From contig JADNRZ010000002.1 in assembly GCA_015501605.1 (NCBI GenBank), forward strand, positions 682,001 to 746,000: a stretch of 64,000 bases of DNA, given 5' to 3'. This document shows positions 1 to 11,868 of the stretch, piece by piece. Made by a program: the position numbers and the translations under genes. Under the pieces are notes generated by a model. That model worked only from the letters and a program-made list of their open reading frames with translations. It was not told where the DNA came from and made no database searches. Positions within the stretch are counted from its first letter, which is position 1. Each line of letters begins with the position of its first letter. This stretch comes from Panaeolus papilionaceus (taxonomy: Eukaryota; Basidiomycota; Agaricomycetes; Agaricales).

Positions 1-567
1 GAGTTTTTTGTAATAAATGATGTCAGTTTTTGTGTAGTTGTCCCTGCACGACTTTAAAAAATGGTGTCGAGGCAGGGTAGTTTTCCCCTTTGTTTCTTAC
101 CGCCACTACGAGTACGAGTACGACGACGACGACGATGACTAGTATTGACAATGAAGGTTTCCTGGTTGTACGAGTAAGTGTCGGCTTTTCTATACTTGTT
201 TGGAAATGAATGATGCCCATGGTTATCCCCCCCTGCAGACAAAGACAGTGTGAAATACACACGAAAAGGAATTGGACCAATGAATGGGTAGGTATTTCCC
301 AAAAGAACAGAAATTGTCGTGCCAAATTGACATTAACGCGGTTCACGTGACTGTCAACAACGCGCTGTTTTGATGATTTATTTTTTCACGCCCATCAGAA
401 CTGGTTGAGTATTTGTTAATTATATAAATAGGAAACCCACGCGTCTTTGAGACTCCTTCCTTCTGTCCGGCAACTCCTCAATTCATTACTCCCTCCCTTC
501 TTCCTCTACCTCCATTCCCGTTTCAAACTGTAGCTACTTCCCAAAGCTACCTTTATTTTTCAAAATA
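1..567 (+). promoter_or_regulatory. Upstream region and TATA-like element of the homeodomain gene
   Basis: No gene is visible in this stretch. A TATA-like run (tatataaata) lies at 421-430, about 140 bases before the ATG at 568. It is followed by a pyrimidine-rich leader (about 450-540), a usual arrangement in fungal promoters. A short cga/acgagt microsatellite-like stretch occurs near 108-137. Reading frames here on the minus strand are low-complexity and look accidental. Confidence 0.55.
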
Positions 568-2147
568 ATGGAATATCAGACTGTCGTTAACATGAATATT
601 CCAGTCCCCCAGTCATCGCTCTCACGCACATCTTCCGCTAATAGCTTCTCATCGGAGGACGACGCGTCTATGACTTCCTCTACCGCGTCAACAATTATAC
701 CTGGGGCAAGAAGAACACGCAAACGATTTACAAATGCTCAGCTTACTATGCTAGAGAACCTCTTTCATATCAACTCTCATCCAAGTAGAGAGGATAGGGA
801 AGCAGTAGCCAAGGCAGGAGGAATGTGAGTATTGTGTTTCAATTAAATTTTTGCCACCTCTTTTCGGAATGTCGGGAATAATTGTGGGCCGTCAATTATC
901 CTTTTTGTTTATAACGCCCCCTAACCACTTTGGCAACCTTGGTTGTTGAGGTTGTCTACAACATGTCGATTCCGCATGTTCCGTTACTCTCGCTCTATGT
1001 TCTGGAGGAGGGTTCGAAGCGGATGTTCGGCTAAGCGGGGAGGGTGTGCTGATTCAGTCCATATATTAATTAGTCGCGTTACGATTATGACTCCAACTAA
1101 CGCGATCCATTATGACTTTGTTTAATTAGGGAAATCAAGTCGGTCACGATATGGTTCCAGAACAAAAGACAAACAGAACGTAAGAGCGCCGCCAACAACG
1201 CCGCCAATGCCTCTTCAAACTCGAACAGCTCGTCTCGTCCGAGTTCTGCAAACGGCGGCAACTACTCCTCTAACGTCGTACCTAATATCACCAGCACATT
1301 GCATACCTTTAGTCTCCATAATAATGCGGGTCTTGCACGGAATCATTCCATGTCCGGCTCTGCTAATTCTAGCGCCACCTCTTCTAACTCATCCTCGAGG
1401 CCTACCCTCGATCGTGTCGCCTCCCGCACTGAACTTCGCAGCTCCGCCCTAAACCCTCGTACACCATCACGGCGACACAACCCGTCCCTCCCCGCTTGGG
1501 AGAACATGCCCTCGTCACCACTTGCCTCACCACCATATAGCCCTCCTTCGCGTGACCTCACCGAATTGAACAAGAATGCTAAAATTCGCCGTACTCTCAC
1601 CCTTGAGTGGGCGTGTGAGGCTGCCAGAATTGAACATAAGGAGAAGGATAGGGGACGCAGTCGCGATCATGTCCATCATTCATCATCGCGTGGGCCTCGC
1701 GAAAGGAGCCATAGCACATATGGCAAGGAACACCGGAGGTCGAGCTCCCAATCCCGTGTGTCATCTCACGAACGAACGAGGACAGAGAGTGCACCCACCG
1801 CACCATCGTTGCTGAGGACTGTCAGCCGCGCCGCGACCTTGCCCAACATCATGAGCTCCATGGCACCCCCCGCTCCTTCCTCAATTTCATCTTCTAGCTC
1901 TTCACGCGGCCATATGGATATAACAGATGACGAAGAAGAGGAAGCTGTTACTCCTCCAAGCACGTGGGGCAAAGGAGACTCGCGTTGGGATCAACCAACT
2001 GGAAACAGCAGGTCCATGTTGCCGCCTAAACCGAAAGGCCCTGTGTCAACAAGCTCATCACGAACGACTGTTGCAGGATTGGACGAGGATGATGAGATGG
2101 TCAAGGCTGCCCTGGCTCTTTGCGGACTTGGAAAACGCGGTACATAG
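568..2147 (+). CDS. Homeodomain transcription factor
   Basis: Two exons, 568-824 and 1130-2147, joined through a GTGAGT donor and an AG acceptor give a 424-residue protein. Joining restores a complete homeodomain at about residues 48-107: a basic RRTRKRF arm, helix 1 with QLTMLENLF, and recognition helix 3 with IKSVTIWFQNKRQTERK. The intron falls between helices 2 and 3. The rest is Ser/Pro/Arg-rich and probably disordered, with an acidic DDEEEE patch near the end. It should be a nuclear DNA-binding regulator. The single typical 60-residue homeodomain looks unlike the paired HD1/HD2 mating-type genes, and no partner gene sits beside it, so a developmental regulator is more likely. Which mushroom homeodomain family it belongs to cannot be decided by eye. 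Confidence 0.93.
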
Positions 2148-4311
2148 TAATGGTGTCGCCTGGCGTTGCATTGCGATGAGGGCAGGTGCTAGGTCTTTCC
2201 TCAGCCTGTCCCCTTCGCCCATCGCAATACAAGGCAGCCTGGGCTGCGTCCACATTGTGGACTGTTTCTTTCGCCCTTGCGCCGTTTACATTCGACTGCC
2301 CAGTCGAGTTGCTTCTTTTTTTGGGTCCCGCCTCAAACCCTAAGCACTTAACCCTATTCCTCAACCCAAACCCCACCCCAACCAGCAACCTGATCCCGAT
2401 CCCGAACCTAACCCTAAATTCCTCTCATCCCGAACGCCACGAACCGATCTGCATTTACCTGCTTGTTTGCTTGCATTACTTTCTGCCTTTTTTGGCTTTC
2501 GAACTTCCTGTAATCCCAAGCGTTAAGATTGATGGCACGTCGTCTGTCAGTCTTCATTTTGGCATTTCTTCTGTGAAAAGGGTTCACGTTTCTTGTGGCT
2601 TTTCTTGTGGTCCCTTGATGCTGCTTTTCTTTTTTCGCAGGATACCCCGACTTTTTGTTTGCACTTTGACAAGTCCCGCTCAAAAGTATCCCGACCAGCG
2701 TCTGGAACCGCGCGCCGCGCCAACCCTTTACACACCCTTCACTTCCAGTCATGCTTTTTTTCTCTTCGACATTCAAACCGACCAACTTCTTTTTTTTTTC
2801 ATCGTATGTTTTTTCATGATCATCGCATTCAAACCCGTTACCCATTCATCCATCCATATATATCCCTCTTCCCATACGTGTCACCTTCTCATGCCCCATC
2901 CAATTTCAAACCAAAGAGTGTCCTAGTAGCATACGACCTTTTCTTTTTCCTCCTCATTTTTCCTCATTTTTACGACATCTTGGTTTATACCAACAATTGA
3001 TACCACCACAACCACCGATACCGCAAGCATCATCAACATGACCTCTATCATCACTACTACCACCCATCCGACTTGGCGTCAACCCAACCCAACCCTTGAT
3101 ATTCACAACGGACCTGCTCGTTTTTGTTTATATAGTAGGCGTCCTACCCCACTTCAGTATGTAACTAAGTAAATAATACGAAGGGACTGGATATGCTTGT
3201 GGAGAACTGCTGCTGGGACTACTCTTATATTTTTGGGTTTTGTGCTTTAGATAATGTTTTATACTCTCCCTGTCTCTCTCCTGCTATGTAGATTATTTTT
3301 TTTTGACTGAATCGCCTAGTGAATGAAATTTTATGATTTTGAATGGTTATTTTTGGTGTGGATAAAAACGTGCTGAATGGATTAGCAATTTATGTTATTC
3401 TTGGAAGCGATGGTATGTTTTCCGGATAATTGAGGCGATGATGAGATGTATTTATAATTGGTGGGATAAGTAATATGTCAATTCATCGTTAATTCGCAGT
3501 TAGCCTACGATGCACACCATGAGTGAGGATGTAGTGCGTCTTTGAGAGTTTTCTTATCTACCGAGATGTCTAGGTCGAGCTCCGATTCGGAAGTCGCGGC
3601 TCTTTCAAGGCAACTGAGCATGACATTACCCTTCAATTGTCTTGCAACGTGTTTTAGTGCGCATGACAGAAAAAATACACATGGTGGAGTTGCAGGGTGG
3701 CTTTGCGTTTCAGCTGGAGATGGGGCGAGAGGAGTTGACTCTCTTTCCGTTTAGCCGTCTGCCAATCTGCACACGCGGAAGGCTGCGGGGAACGCGCGCT
3801 TTGATATTCTCACCATTGCACTTTCGACGACGACGCGACGACAAGGCTAAAAGCTACCGAGAAAGTACGATGAAGGCTTCACTGCGTGACTCGTTATGTA
3901 TGCCTATAAAACGCAAAGTTTATAGTTATCAGGTTGACTTTTATTGTGCTGGACGGCTAAAATCACCGAAATCGCCTCGAGGCCGCACAGGAATTGAGAA
4001 ACTTTTGATAATGATAACGCATCAAAGATCCCTCTTGCATTGAATTATGTTACAGGTTCGTTGCCAGTGTGATGCCATACCCACTTTATAATTAACCTGC
4101 ATTCATTTCACCCCAGTCCTTTCTTTTCCTGCACCGTCGTGTCCTGCCTCATTGCAAGGACCTCTCCATCTCAATTTCGCCTGTCCGACATTAACTTGTT
4201 GGCATTCAGTGCCCTTGGATAGTACTACCGAACTAGCCCTTTCAACCTGACAACACTAGTGCGAAGTGGTCCATCCTTTGATAGTGCTCCATCACCTTCG
4301 ACAGCCTCAAA
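2148..4311. other. Long intergenic region with pyrimidine-rich and telomere-like sequence
   Basis: No convincing gene. The first part is probably the 3' untranslated region of the homeodomain gene. It includes a degenerate CCCTAA-like stretch at about 2331-2416 and long C/T-rich runs to about 3000. Open frames at 2186-3000 and 3542-4043 have biased or low-complexity translations and no recognisable domain. The last 200 bases, pyrimidine-rich, are probably the promoter and leader of the transporter starting at 4312. Confidence 0.5.
2331..2416. repeat. Degenerate telomere-like CCCTAA repeats
   Basis: Several aaccctaa, aaccctat and cctaaccctaaa units, interrupted by cccaacc and cccgatcccga variants, occur within about 85 bases. 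They resemble the fungal telomere repeat TTAGGG read on the other strand, but are imperfect and lie just past the stop codon of the homeodomain gene. They could be a relic interstitial telomeric sequence or a chance C-rich 3' region. Confidence 0.4.
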
Positions 4312-6908
4312 ATGCCCAGAGAGAACAGCTTTTCAGACTCTGAAGGACGCTCGTTGACGCCTGACCAAGATGAGGAGTTCGCCATGTCTCCATCGTCCCC
4401 GGACTACTCCCAGCCAACACCAGCTTTCCTAGGAGATGCGCCTTCAGCTCCACCCCCAACAGGTCTTGCGCCTGTTAACACCACAAGCACAGTACCCCAC
4501 CTATTCACTCGTGCAAAACCTCCTAGCCCATTAATTGGTGTTACCGAGGCTGCGCTGTCGCGCATCAAAACTACCTCTCGCAAGTCATTGCGCAACGGAA
4601 GGCCTTCTATGTCTGTTCATGTTCAATCCGCAGGGGTACCTGCGCACATAACTCCCAAAGACCGTTTCCGTGCAGCTGTACGCAAGGTGATGTCGATGCA
4701 CCGTGGGACGTCGTTGCTGGGCGGCACAGGCGGGCGTGTCGGCGCCGAGCCAGGTGTTGACCCTCGCCGCGCTTCCGCCGATGCGATGTATGGCCACTTG
4801 GAGGAGGATTGCATCATTGAGGTTACGGACTACTCTGCTGTGCGGAGTAAGTCGTTCACGATGGATAAGTTCGAGTTTGCGAATTTTTTGGAGGGTGGGG
4901 ATGATGAGGCCCCGCATAGCGGCTACATGTCGCCTGGTTCGCCTGGTATGCAGGAGCAAGAACGGGATACGACACGTGAACCATGGGTAAAGGTTAGGTG
5001 GATTAACGTCGGTGGTATGAGTTGGACTGTCATTAAAGCATTGTCTCTCAAATATAGTATGTTCTACATTTACTGTGCTTCATCCGATTACTAACAGTTT
5101 CCACTTTCTTAGATCTTCATCCATTGGCTCTCGAAGATGTATTCCACGGGCACTCACGGACAAGGTCAAAAGCCGACTATTATTCAAAGCACCTCTTCCT
5201 GCGAGTGTTGAGCCACGAGCTGGTAGACGATGACAGCAATGTCCATCATCACAAGCACCACTTCCCGCACATTCCCCGGTCAGAGTCACCCACACCCATG
5301 AGTCGCGTCCCAACGATTGCTGTAGATCGGCCTGACGATGAAGCTACCCGTTACGGTAGTAATACGTCCTCCAGACTATCTATGAGAAAAAACCGCAGAA
5401 GCCTCTTACCCACAAGTCGCCTTGAGTCTGATCTCAAGGATGCAAGTATTCAATCTCCAGAGGATAACAACCTCGCGAGAATGATTACCAGAGAGACAAA
5501 GGTGCCAGAAAGTCGTTCATTCAGGATGTCATAATGTGCTAATGGTTCTAAAGATTCAGGCTGCTCGCAAAGAAATCGAAAAGAAGGAGGTATCATTGCA
5601 AGCTATCAAAGCAGTATGTCACAGCTCGAGTCTCCAAATGATTATATTGTGCTTACCTCGTGCATTGATAGGAAGATAGGGTGAACGTCAAGGTCCAATC
5701 TATGTTCTTCTTCCTATTCAGAGACGGTAGGCAACGTGTCTGATACACGCCTCTGACCCGTGTTGACAGACATTATTTCATTCTCCACAGGCACCGTTAT
5801 TTCCTTCCGCCCGGAACCCAGTCTTAGCTTTACTCAACCGATCACCCATCGCCTCAAGTCCAGAGATACAGTGCTCAGAAAATCGGCCGACCCTTCGTTG
5901 TTACTACATTCGCTCCTGGATCTAAGTACGTAAGCTCCAGGATTAACAGTGAACATTGTTTTAACGTCTTTGTAGTCGTTGATAGGTCATTACAGGTTGT
6001 CGATGAGTATCATGCCAGGATAAGTAAATACGAACATGATATTCTCCTCAAATCAAACATGAAGAATGTCAGGCGTCGTGAGTGTATTACTACACGAAGG
6101 GCGTTGTTGGATGCTCACTTTTTTCTCTGCGTAGTGCACATCCTTTCGGGAGATCTAATCCTTCATAAGCGTACTCTTGAACCCATCAAGACTCTTGTGT
6201 ACGGTCTTCGACGCTACGATGTCGACCGTTGCGCTGCCTTGATCGATTCCTCTGATCCAGCGAACAAGAACGTGCAAATTGTTGGCTTCATGAGCCATAA
6301 ATCCAAGATTTATCTCGCTGATGTGTACGACCATATGGAGTATATCCTCACGAGCTTAGACATGTTCGCCAATATAGCGGAAAACTTGATCAACTATTCG
6401 TTCAATGTAAGTACAGCGTTTGAGAATAGTGTGTCTGATACTGATCGCCATTCCAATAGACTGCTTCCTACGAAATGAACAATATCATGTACGTTCCTTC
6501 GTGCTCATAAGCATACAGCAACATTGATTTGTTTCGCTCCATAGGCGTCTCTTGACTCTCGCCACCATTATCTGTCTACCTCTGACTCTTCTTACCGGTT
6601 ACTTCGGTATGAACTTTCAAGTAATGTGGTCTGTCCAACATAACACCGATGTTTTGTAAGTCCTGGACCTATCGTCTTCAGTCCTCTCTTCTGATAGGCG
6701 CGCCGTTTTCTCTTTATAGCTTCTGGATACTTGCGCTCCCCATCTTGGCGATCGTCATTCCTTTGGCCATGCTTGAGGACATCAAGAAGCTATTCCATTA
6801 TTTACAGAAGAAGGCTCTATCAAAGGATGCTGTTCGGGTATGATCTCATCCATAGGAATCAAATTTATACTTACATATCACCACCTATAGCACTATAAAG
6901 CTGCTTAA
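4312..6908 (+). CDS. CorA-type magnesium transporter (Alr1/Mnr2-like)
   Basis: Multi-exon gene; exon 1 is 4312-5056, the next starts at 5113, and at least seven further short introns follow. The last exon reads HYKAA and stops at 6908. The protein has a long disordered Ser/Pro-rich N-terminus, then the CorA soluble domain (WINVGGMSWTVIKAL, then HPLALEDVFHG) interrupted by a His-rich and Ser-rich insert. After it come the long helices (VDEYHARISKYEHDILL, LILHKRTLEPIKTLV) and two C-terminal membrane helices. The diagnostic GMN motif sits after the first helix (LLTGYFGMNF, about 6590-6615). Family knowledge: such proteins form pentameric Mg2+ channels in the plasma or vacuolar membrane. The N-terminal extension suggests the fungal Alr/Mnr2 branch rather than mitochondrial Mrs2. 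The intron I place at 5502-5553 is the least certain junction. Confidence 0.93.
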
Positions 6909-7480
6909 TATATTGCACCGACTCTTCACAAGTTCTCTTTCCCTTCCTTAATATCAACAACATTTGGTCAACGTGCACACCCTTTCCCAGCTACAATAAT
7001 TCTGCCATACAAGTTACATCTTCTATCATGAACATTGCTTCCCATTCCTTCAACCTTTCATCACATTCACATCTCCGATTTACGATCTTTTACGCTGTCC
7101 CTGTTTTCAGTATTCATTTGGGTTTTAGTGCTTGTTGTTGCTATCGATATTTCTTGATTTTATTTTCTACTTGTTCTTGGATGGGACTGTGTTCAAGCTG
7201 GTGGAATAATACAACCCATATGATTTTTATATCAGTTAAGTAACTCAAAACCAGACTTGAACCCAGGAACACTGAACGTCTTCGATGAGCACTGCGGTCT
7301 TTCAAGTTTTTCAAGACCCAACATCAATCACAAGATGAGGGAAATTATAAAAATTTGTGGTTTGCTGCCTCTCTTGACGAGAATTCAAGAACCCTACACT
7401 GAATCGCCAAAGAGCCATGCAGATATACAAAAAGTCTTTCAAAGAAATTCAAGGGTCTATTCATGAACCGTCAAGCACAG
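6909..7480. other. Intergenic region after the transporter
   Basis: Nothing recognisable as a gene. It probably contains the 3' untranslated region of the transporter and the start of the decayed zinc-finger relic. Small open frames at 7028-7243 and 7257-7466 show no family features. Confidence 0.45.
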
Positions 7481-8165
7481 TATGATCGTTCCCTGAAGTT
7501 GCGTAGCTATTGTTGTTACCCCTGCCGCAGAGACTTTGCCTCTGTGCAGGCCCGACAGTAACATTGGATGATTAGTCCCAACCACCTCTACTGTCATGTG
7601 TGCAACAAACACTCCGAAGATAAAGAGTCGTTGACAGGTCATGCCTATTACGCCTTTTACCTGTACCATGCAGATGGACAACGTTGCCACCGCAAAAGTA
7701 TTGATGACTCTTATTGCGGAGAATGCAAAGTTGATTGCTTCAGCCCTATTTGGCTCGAATAGAACCATATTTCCTCGGTCCATGAACCGAACATTTTTGC
7801 GTGCGGCTTGCCCCATTGTCGATTGACGTTTTTTTCAGAACATTCTGTCACCCTCTATTGGGAGTCGGGCGTCTGTCTGTTCGTCTGGAATTGATTGCAT
7901 GAATGTCCACACAATTGCCATCATACACGATCACGAAAATGAAATCCATGGCCCTGACCGTAACGAAAATGGACCGTGTGCACCCATTCGGGTGGACAGG
8001 CGGCGTGCTGTATGTGGCTTCTACGAATTCCTATGCTGCTCGAGGTCATTCAGAGCTGTGTCTCAGGCTAAACAGCACTTTGATAGCTCGCATGTCGTCA
8101 AGTGGTTCGTTTCTTCGAACCGATGATTCTGCTACTGTGGCAGTGCACGCTTCGTATTATTGAAC
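7481..8165 (+). pseudogene. Decayed C2H2 zinc-finger protein relic
   Basis: Three forward-frame segments read like C2H2 fingers of a repeated fungal type but cannot be joined. Around 7505-7660 there is YCCYPCRRDF, then ARQ-stop-HW (TAA at 7559-7561), then LYCHVCNKHSEDKESLTGH. Around 7790-7870 there is FACGLPHCRLTFFSEHS followed by ESGVC. Around 8020-8100, in another frame, there is YEFLCCSRSFRAV then QHFDSSH. The spacing of Cys and His pairs and the finger-linker wording fit a family of C2H2 proteins I know from Agaricomycetes. In-frame stops and frame changes indicate a pseudogene. The exact ends are guesses. Confidence 0.55.
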
Positions 8166-8884
8166 GGGTGGCCCAACGTATGTGGACTCAAGTTGCTCAA
8201 AACCTGGTAGGATGCGGAAGGCTCTGCGGAGGACGGTGGGGAACATCGGGAGGTTTTGGCCTTAACTTGTGTGAATTTCTACTACTTGGAGTTTGACAGT
8301 TGAACTTAAAGAAACAGGAGTGGTCGGAAGAGCACTGCCACAGTAGAGGCAATTTATGACGATGAAAATGTACCGATGGCGATCGAATCAAGGCAACCGG
8401 CCTTTTCGAATCGACCCCCTCGATGGCAACAAACCCTTGTGGACCTAACTTACCAGTCATACCACGTCACATATGCATATTGGATATCCAAGCTAGGGTT
8501 AGACATGTAGCTCCCAATTAAGCCATCGAGCTTGACAGCGAGGTAAGCCAAGGTGTTCGAAGGTAAATTTTGATTGAAACAAGATCGGGAGCCTGAAATC
8601 AGACTTGTAAACATGGTCGAACGATTATAACATTCCTAACTTGAAAGTGCTACATTTACATTTGATTTCGAAGCAGTACGTGGCCCATTGGGATTCCAAA
8701 TACACGATGTCGTCATTGACAGTGACGCGATGGCTAGTAGCTACTCTTTTTTGATACAAGAATACAGAACAAAGTCCTGGTTCACATATAGGTTTATCTT
8801 TTTTGATTCTGGTCAGCTTCGAGAAAGAATCAGGCCCTGCGGGTTAGTCAAAATCCAAAAGGTTAAGATTGTCGTTGGGGTTCA
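8166..8884. other. Intergenic region between zinc-finger relic and decarboxylase
   Basis: No supported gene. The first 150 bases may still be zinc-finger relic. The rest is the 3' flank of the decarboxylase on the minus strand. Confidence 0.4.
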
Positions 8885-10296
8885 CTATTGGACCTGTGCC
8901 AGAATGGTATTGACTTGGAGGTGCACGTCCTGTTCGACTTCACTCTGGAAGACGACGTTGACTTGTGGGCCAAAGATCAAGGCGTGACTGGATCCTCCGA
9001 AGTGGAACATGCCGAGCTGTTGTCCAGTGACAACTCGATCACCAGCCTTGACCAAGTTCTCGCAAGTAGAAACTTCAGCCATACCGACACCAACGAAGCA
9101 CATCATGCCGATAGCTGGGTTGTCGGCTTCGATGAAGATGAGGGAGCGGGCTGAGCTGAGCGTCAACCATGGCTGGGAACGAATGAGAGCACCATGAGGG
9201 TCACCAGGCTTGAGGTCGGGATCGTCGGCTGGAGCACCATTGTCGGGGATGACGGCGTAGTAGGTTCCGGGGATGTTAACGGCTTTCCTGACGGTTCCGT
9301 TGAATGGTGCGTGCCAGCGGTGGTAATCCTGGGGACTCAAGAATGCCTGATACACAGTACCTCCGACGAATTGAGCAGCGTCCTCGGCATTCCTGTTGAG
9401 GATGTCGTACAAGGAATATGGCTGTTCCTTGAGCCAGAACTGGTCGTGGAGCTTGACTCCGCGAGCGATGCGCAAAACGGTGGATTCGCATGCATTGTGA
9501 ATGATGGTGGGATCACCCGGGGCCAAAATTGGACGGGCATCTGGCTGTAACTCTCTGGTGAAGAAAGCATCCCAAGATGTATAGCCCCTATCGACGGCGT
9601 TTGGGTTGGGTGTGATGTACGTAGAATTGAAGACGCCACGACCCTCCTCGAGTGTTGCAATGGCGACAGGGCTAAACCAACCCTCTGGACCATCGTTGAG
9701 GACACTGGCCGAGGGCAAAGTGGTAAGGTATACGCCCCAAGTGTCCAACAAGTCCTTCATGGCAGAATTGAAAGCTTGCATGCGGAAAAGGTCGTACGCA
9801 GCACCAGTATTGCTCAGGAGGTCGAAAAGAAGATACATGGGGACACCAATGGGTTCACCGATCTCGTTGCCTTCGTCATCCTTTGCGATGAAAAATGCCG
9901 GGGCTTGTGAGACCACAACGTCCATTTGGTGAAGCAACTGGTCAAAGTTTTCGATCTAGGGGCCAGTAAGGAACAATAGAATTGAACGTTAGGGCGGTTT
10001 GAATGATCACGTTCGATGTCACTTACAGCAGGGACTCCAGGAACCTGGGCTGCCTGGAGGAAGACCTGATCAAAGAGAGACACCATCAAGGGGTCCGCCT
10101 TGATGGCCGCCTCGAAACGTGCAACGGAAGGTTCGTGGCTGGCGCGGGATCGCATCCTCTTTACACTGTGTTCGTGGTGCTTGATCAAAAAAGCACGATG
10201 AATGGCAGGGTTGGCTGGCAGCCAGCCTGCGTATCGGCTCATTCTCTTGCTCACATCACGACGATAGGAGCGGTGCACAGTGCTGGTGGTTGACAT
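8885..10296 (-). CDS. PsiD-like decarboxylase (PSD family, probable L-tryptophan decarboxylase)
   Basis: Two exons on the minus strand (10296-10027 and 9955-8885), joined in phase 0 through GTAAGT and TAG, give 446 residues, close to the length of PsiD of Psilocybe. Features seen: an N-terminal helical region with a HHEHSVKRMRSR segment; a central GYTSWDAFF block; NACEST; DQFWLKEQPYSLYDIL; YHRWHAPFNGTV, which holds a conserved His; FIEADN; and the C-terminal FHFGGSS (GGSS at about residues 410-413). In the phosphatidylserine decarboxylase family the GS peptide bond self-cleaves to make the pyruvoyl group. GGSS in place of LGST is the form seen in PsiD and related aromatic amino-acid decarboxylases. 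The substrate is inferred: L-tryptophan is most likely, other aromatic amino acids or a phospholipid-like role are possible. No mitochondrial targeting or membrane segment is evident. A broken copy lies at 11869-12921. A minus-strand TATA-like run lies about 155 bases upstream. Confidence 0.9.
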
Positions 10297-10450
10297 TGTC
10301 GACGATCTGCTCAAAGAAGGCGCGTCAGCGAAGCTTGAACTTTGCACACTGGTCGGTGCTCACGGTTCGAGTTGTTTAGTTTTAAGCTGAAGAAGAAAGT
10401 ATAAAAAAGAGGCACAGAGCTCTGAGGGCATTTGAAAATATTGTGTCAGT

Positions 10451-10457
10451 TTTTATA
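10451..10457 (-). promoter_or_regulatory. TATA-like element of the decarboxylase gene
   Basis: The minus strand reads gggtataaaaactg here, about 155 bases upstream of the start codon at 10296. This is a plausible core promoter element; no transcription start can be seen from sequence alone. Confidence 0.45.
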
Positions 10458-10529
10458 CCCTGTTGAGCTGGTAATTGGTCGGCCATGACCAGACACCGTT
10501 CGAGATTCCACCCCGTTTGTGATCGACTT

Positions 10530-10830
10530 GATTTAGATACCTCAAAGCGTTCGAAGTGGCGTACGCCACTGGCATAGAGTGATTCTTTCCTTAATGTCGA
10601 GGTTCTTTCCTATTTAGAAGCTAACCATAATACCACTATCGAACAAACCAGAGCACAGATACTCATCAACTTCGACCTGACTTCCAAGTTTAAACAGGCG
10701 CCACGCACGTGAAGGGTGCTGTCATTCGTACATATAAATTCATGGGAGTGAGACCCCAATTTTGAGGGTGAGGGTGCTCGGTTTCTGCCCATGACTAAAT
10801 AGATGTCTTGGAAGACAGGGTGAAAGAGTA
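10530..10830. repeat. Duplicated flank, copy A (pairs with 13150-13500)
   Basis: Short matching blocks occur in the same order here and at 13150-13500: attTAGA followed by agtggcgta; aggcgccacgcacgtg against aagcgccagacaggtg; a tTTGAGGGTGAG block; and a tGGAAGACAGG block. Both copies lie upstream of a PSD-family gene on the minus strand. This indicates that the duplication that made the broken decarboxylase also carried several hundred bases of upstream DNA. Confidence 0.55.
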
Positions 10831-11868
10831 AGAGTCACAGGTTCGCTTTGTTGGGGCAATTCAGACGCTTTGGCGTGTCCGACGTCTCGATGTCATACTG
10901 TATACTAGTAGAGATCTCCGTGTGTGCCAAGGTTGATATTGAATAGCTATATAAAACGTACCTGTTTGCACGCGCACTTATAGAACGGCCACCCCCACAC
11001 ACCGAAGGATTGGAGTACCGATAATACATAGAAGGGAGGTCATAGGGTGCTGTCAAATTAAGTATACGTAGTTCGGACTCGGAAGTTTCTGCGAGATGGT
11101 GATGGCCCCTAATTTTAGGCATTGGGCCATTTCCATTGCCCGTGGTAATGATGCAATTCAAATGTAAGAGCGACATGACCACATAATATAGATACTGTCT
11201 TTAAGAAAGTTCCATGGCCGATAGACTCCATAGACTGTGATTCCCGTTTGTGTCAATTCAGTCCTATCGTGAGAGTCACTCAAATAAAATCAACAGAGTG
11301 AGAGTTCAGAATCCACATCGTATCGTGCTTTAAGATTAGCCATCTCTCACACACACAGTATTAAGTCACTGGCCATCGCATAGAGAGCAGTTTACCGATG
11401 GGCCTTTCGCCATCCTGGCAATGTACATGTTTGAGGCTGTTTTGATTGCAATGCAGGTCTGGTACCTGGAGCACGGGCGCTTAGTCAGGTTTGTAGGATA
11501 TGCCTTCAACTTTCCTTGGGTGGTGCCAGTAACGTATCAAATCTTGTGCTAGTTTCTTTTTACGGTGCCACCATGCCCTGACTCCGTGAGTACATAACAC
11601 ATATCCACGTTTTTTTGATACATCAATCAAATCCACAGAGCCTAGATCCCCCACATTTGGTATATTTAACAACCAATAGAGAGGAGATATTTCACCTATA
11701 AACAATATATCGTGATCTGTATACATAGCTACTTACAAGCGCGAGAATAGAGAAGGCAGACAAAGAGAGAGACATGTTTTTTGATTCAAAGCGAAGCTCC
11801 AGACGATAAAGTTTATGGAAATCAGAAATGACGAAGCGAATTCGAAAAGGGGTAAGATGTCGTATATT

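Larger units (their letters stand above)
10297..11868. other. Promoter and upstream flank of the decarboxylase
   Basis: No gene seen. A minus-strand tataaaa element lies at 10451-10457, about 155 bases before the ATG at 10296. The part from about 10530 to 10830 resembles 13150-13500 upstream of the broken copy. The remainder shows only short open frames with no domain. Confidence 0.5.

Noticed and set aside
2186..3000. Overlapping open frames in both directions downstream of the homeodomain gene
   Set aside because: Translations follow pyrimidine-rich low-complexity DNA, no start or domain is convincing, and both strands are open in the same way.
3542..4043. Two open frames before the magnesium transporter
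   Set aside because: No domain, no joinable exons and no codon pattern like that of the real genes nearby.
8888..9937. Plus-strand open frames opposite the decarboxylase
   Set aside because: They are shadows of the minus-strand gene, whose protein is clearly of the PSD family.
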